Assembly: GCF_017916365.1 (NCBI RefSeq) | Contig: NZ_JAFMSU010000001.1 | Coordinates: forward strand, 1,240,001-1,304,000 | DNA from: Rufibacter roseolus | Lineage (GTDB): Bacteria; Bacteroidota; Bacteroidia; Cytophagales; Hymenobacteraceae | Length of the DNA stretch: 64,000 bases | Reading direction: 5' to 3' | Part shown: positions 62,868 to 64,000 of the stretch, piece after piece | How positions within the stretch are numbered: position 1 is the first letter of the stretch | How the letters are laid out: each line of letters begins with the position of its first letter | Notes under the pieces: generated by a model | The model's input: the letters and a program-made list of their open reading frames with translations, nothing else | Database searches by the model: none | Told to the model about the DNA's origin: nothing | Position numbers and translations under genes: made by a program

Positions 62868-63890
62868 CTAAGGCTGTGTTTTCTCTTGTTTGGCTTTCTC
62901 CAGAAGTTGCTGCCTAACCAGCTGACCGGAGGCGCTGATGCTGGCTTCGGGCCACTGGCCGGGGGCGTTGGTGCCGGGTTTCAGGGCCGAGGCTGCTTCG
63001 TCTTTGTTTGCCACGGACCAGTTGCACCACGAGATCTGGTGCTGGTCCAGGAAAGCCCACCAAGCTTTGGCTTCGGCCTCGTCTACCTTTCCGTTGCCGT
63101 CGGCGGCGCAGGTCCCGAACTCGGTCACGAACAGCGGTGCGCCTTTTGCAATGGCTTTGGAAGCGATGTTGCGGAGTTCCTGTTTGTGGGTGGCGGCGTA
63201 GTAGTGCAGGGTGTAGGCAATGTTGCGGGCGTTGATGGGGTTCTCCGCCGCCTCGTCTACCCGCTGTGACCACATTCTGGTGCCGCAGACAATAACGTTA
63301 TCGGGATCGTGCTTCCGGATTTCTGCAATGATGGTCTCGTGGTAAGGTTTGATCTGGGTGGCCCAGTCAGCGTCTTGCAGGGGCTCGTTATACGGCTCGT
63401 AGATCACGTTGGGGTACTCTCCGTAGCGCTGGGCCATCTCCCCGAAGAACGCTTTGGCGGCCTCGGTGTGCTTGTGCGCCTCATGGTCGTGCCAGTCAAT
63501 GATGACGTAAATGCCCTCTTTGATGGCGGCTTCCACCACCGTGATCACCTTCTGCTTCTCGGCTTCGGGGTTCTTGAGGTATCCGCCCATGTCCACGCCC
63601 ATGGCGGCCCGCACCACGGTATTCTGCCAATCGTCTTTCAGCCATTTCACCGTGGCCGGATGATAGAAACTGCCCTGCCACTGGCTCCAGAAAAAAGACA
63701 TACCCCTGAGTTGCACCGCTTTCCCGTTCTGGTCTACCAGGTGCGTCCCCACAATGCTCAGTTGTCCGTGTTGCTCCACCGGCGTCTGTACCGCGGCAGG
63801 TTTATCCGGTACGGTGCTTTTGCACCCAAAACAAACTACCGCCGCCAGTAACACGGCGATGGTAAGGTACAGGAAATGCTTATTATTCAT
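62868..63890 (-). CDS. GH5 endoglucanase/mannanase-type lipoprotein
   Basis: 340 residues. Lipoprotein signal (LLAAVVCFGCKST). The GH5 barrel starts LVDQNGKAVQLRGMSFFWSQ, with IYVIIDWHDHEAH, the acid/base Glu in NVIYEPYNEPLQD and the nucleophile Glu in PLFVTEFGTCAADG. The pattern is that of subfamily GH5_2 cellulases. Next to mannan genes it may cut glucomannan at glucose positions. A lipid anchor suggests the periplasmic face or cell surface. It is separated from the main operon by the regulator and a terminator, so it has its own promoter, probably in the 110 bases to the right edge. Confidence 0.93.
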   Translation of the reverse strand: MNNKHFLYLTIAVLLAAVVCFGCKSTVPDKPAAVQTPVEQHGQLSIVGTHLVDQNGKAVQLRGMSFFWSQWQGSFYHPATVKWLKDDWQNTVVRAAMGVDMGGYLKNPEAEKQKVITVVEAAIKEGIYVIIDWHDHEAHKHTEAAKAFFGEMAQRYGEYPNVIYEPYNEPLQDADWATQIKPYHETIIAEIRKHDPDNVIVCGTRMWSQRVDEAAENPINARNIAYTLHYYAATHKQELRNIASKAIAKGAPLFVTEFGTCAADGNGKVDEAEAKAWWAFLDQHQISWCNWSVANKDEAASALKPGTNAPGQWPEASISASGQLVRQQLLEKAKQEKTQP

Positions 63891-64000
63891 AGAAGGAGGT
63901 GAGGTTTGGTTCTGAGAAAGGTTGGCTTTTTTAAGGCTGATTTCCGGAAAACGGCCCCTAAACAGCTTGTCAACAAAGATTTTTTAAGCCAAAAGAAACA

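Overview
The window looks like chromosomal DNA of a member of the Bacteroidota, most likely Hymenobacteraceae of the order Cytophagales (a Rufibacter/Pontibacter-type organism). This is inferred from the gene content: a Bacteroidota-type TamL lipoprotein paired with TamB, a type IX secretion C-terminal sorting domain on a mannanase, a Reg_prop/Y_Y_Y histidine kinase, a carboxypeptidase-regulatory-like TonB receptor, and many lipoprotein and Tat signals. GC content is moderate and drops sharply in intergenic regions. I could not run database searches; all family names come from motifs I can read in the translations.

Layout. 1-6.3 kb: end of an unknown gene, a DUF1080 lyase/hydrolase fused to a PHP-like tail, an amidase lipoprotein, two DinB-like proteins flanking a methyltransferase, a GNAT acetyltransferase and an ACT protein. 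6.8-22.1 kb: housekeeping-type genes (asparagine synthetase, NmrA-like protein, Ada, the TamL-TamB pair, a voltage-gated channel with a non-canonical filter, a lipocalin, a GNAT protein, YajQ, TerC). 22.6-30.2 kb: a seven-gene plus-strand cluster for oxidative attack on glycosides in the periplasm. It holds a GMC dehydrogenase with its small subunit and cytochrome c, a Tat-exported Gfo/Idh oxidoreductase, a DUF1080 3-keto-glycoside hydrolase/lyase and two exported TIM-barrel isomerases. 30.2-31.1 kb is a gene-free stretch packed with palindromes. 31.1-42.4 kb: a TolB-propeller/amidohydrolase fusion, an SDR, a four-helix-bundle sensor fragment, a small repeat lipoprotein, a two-component system and a serine hydrolase. 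42.5-50.1 kb: ChrA chromate transporter, a DUF2490 protein, a TonB receptor, a tRNA-Cys-like gene and a ChrB-AraC fusion regulator, all on the minus strand. 50.4-63.9 kb: a beta-mannan (galactomannan/glucomannan) utilisation locus.

How the genes work together. In the mannan locus the two GH26 mannanases and the GH5 enzyme would cut the backbone, the GH27 alpha-galactosidase and the sialate-O-acetylesterase-like protein would remove side groups, and the SSS symporter would import mannobiose. The AGE-family epimerase would convert it to mannosyl-glucose, and the GH130 phosphorylase would split that into mannose-1-phosphate and glucose. A divergent AraC protein is the likely regulator. There is no SusC/SusD pair in the locus. 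In the 22-30 kb cluster the GMC complex would oxidise C3 of a sugar ring and pass electrons to cytochrome c, after which the DUF1080 protein would open the glycosidic bond.

The intergenic DNA is unusually rich in structured repeats: a dispersed inverted repeat with GGCCTGTTTT and AAAACAGGCC arms, present more than a dozen times; two copies of a multi-palindrome element whose stems differ by compensatory changes; a near-perfect 36-bp hairpin; and MITE-like elements near 26.0 and 45.1 kb.
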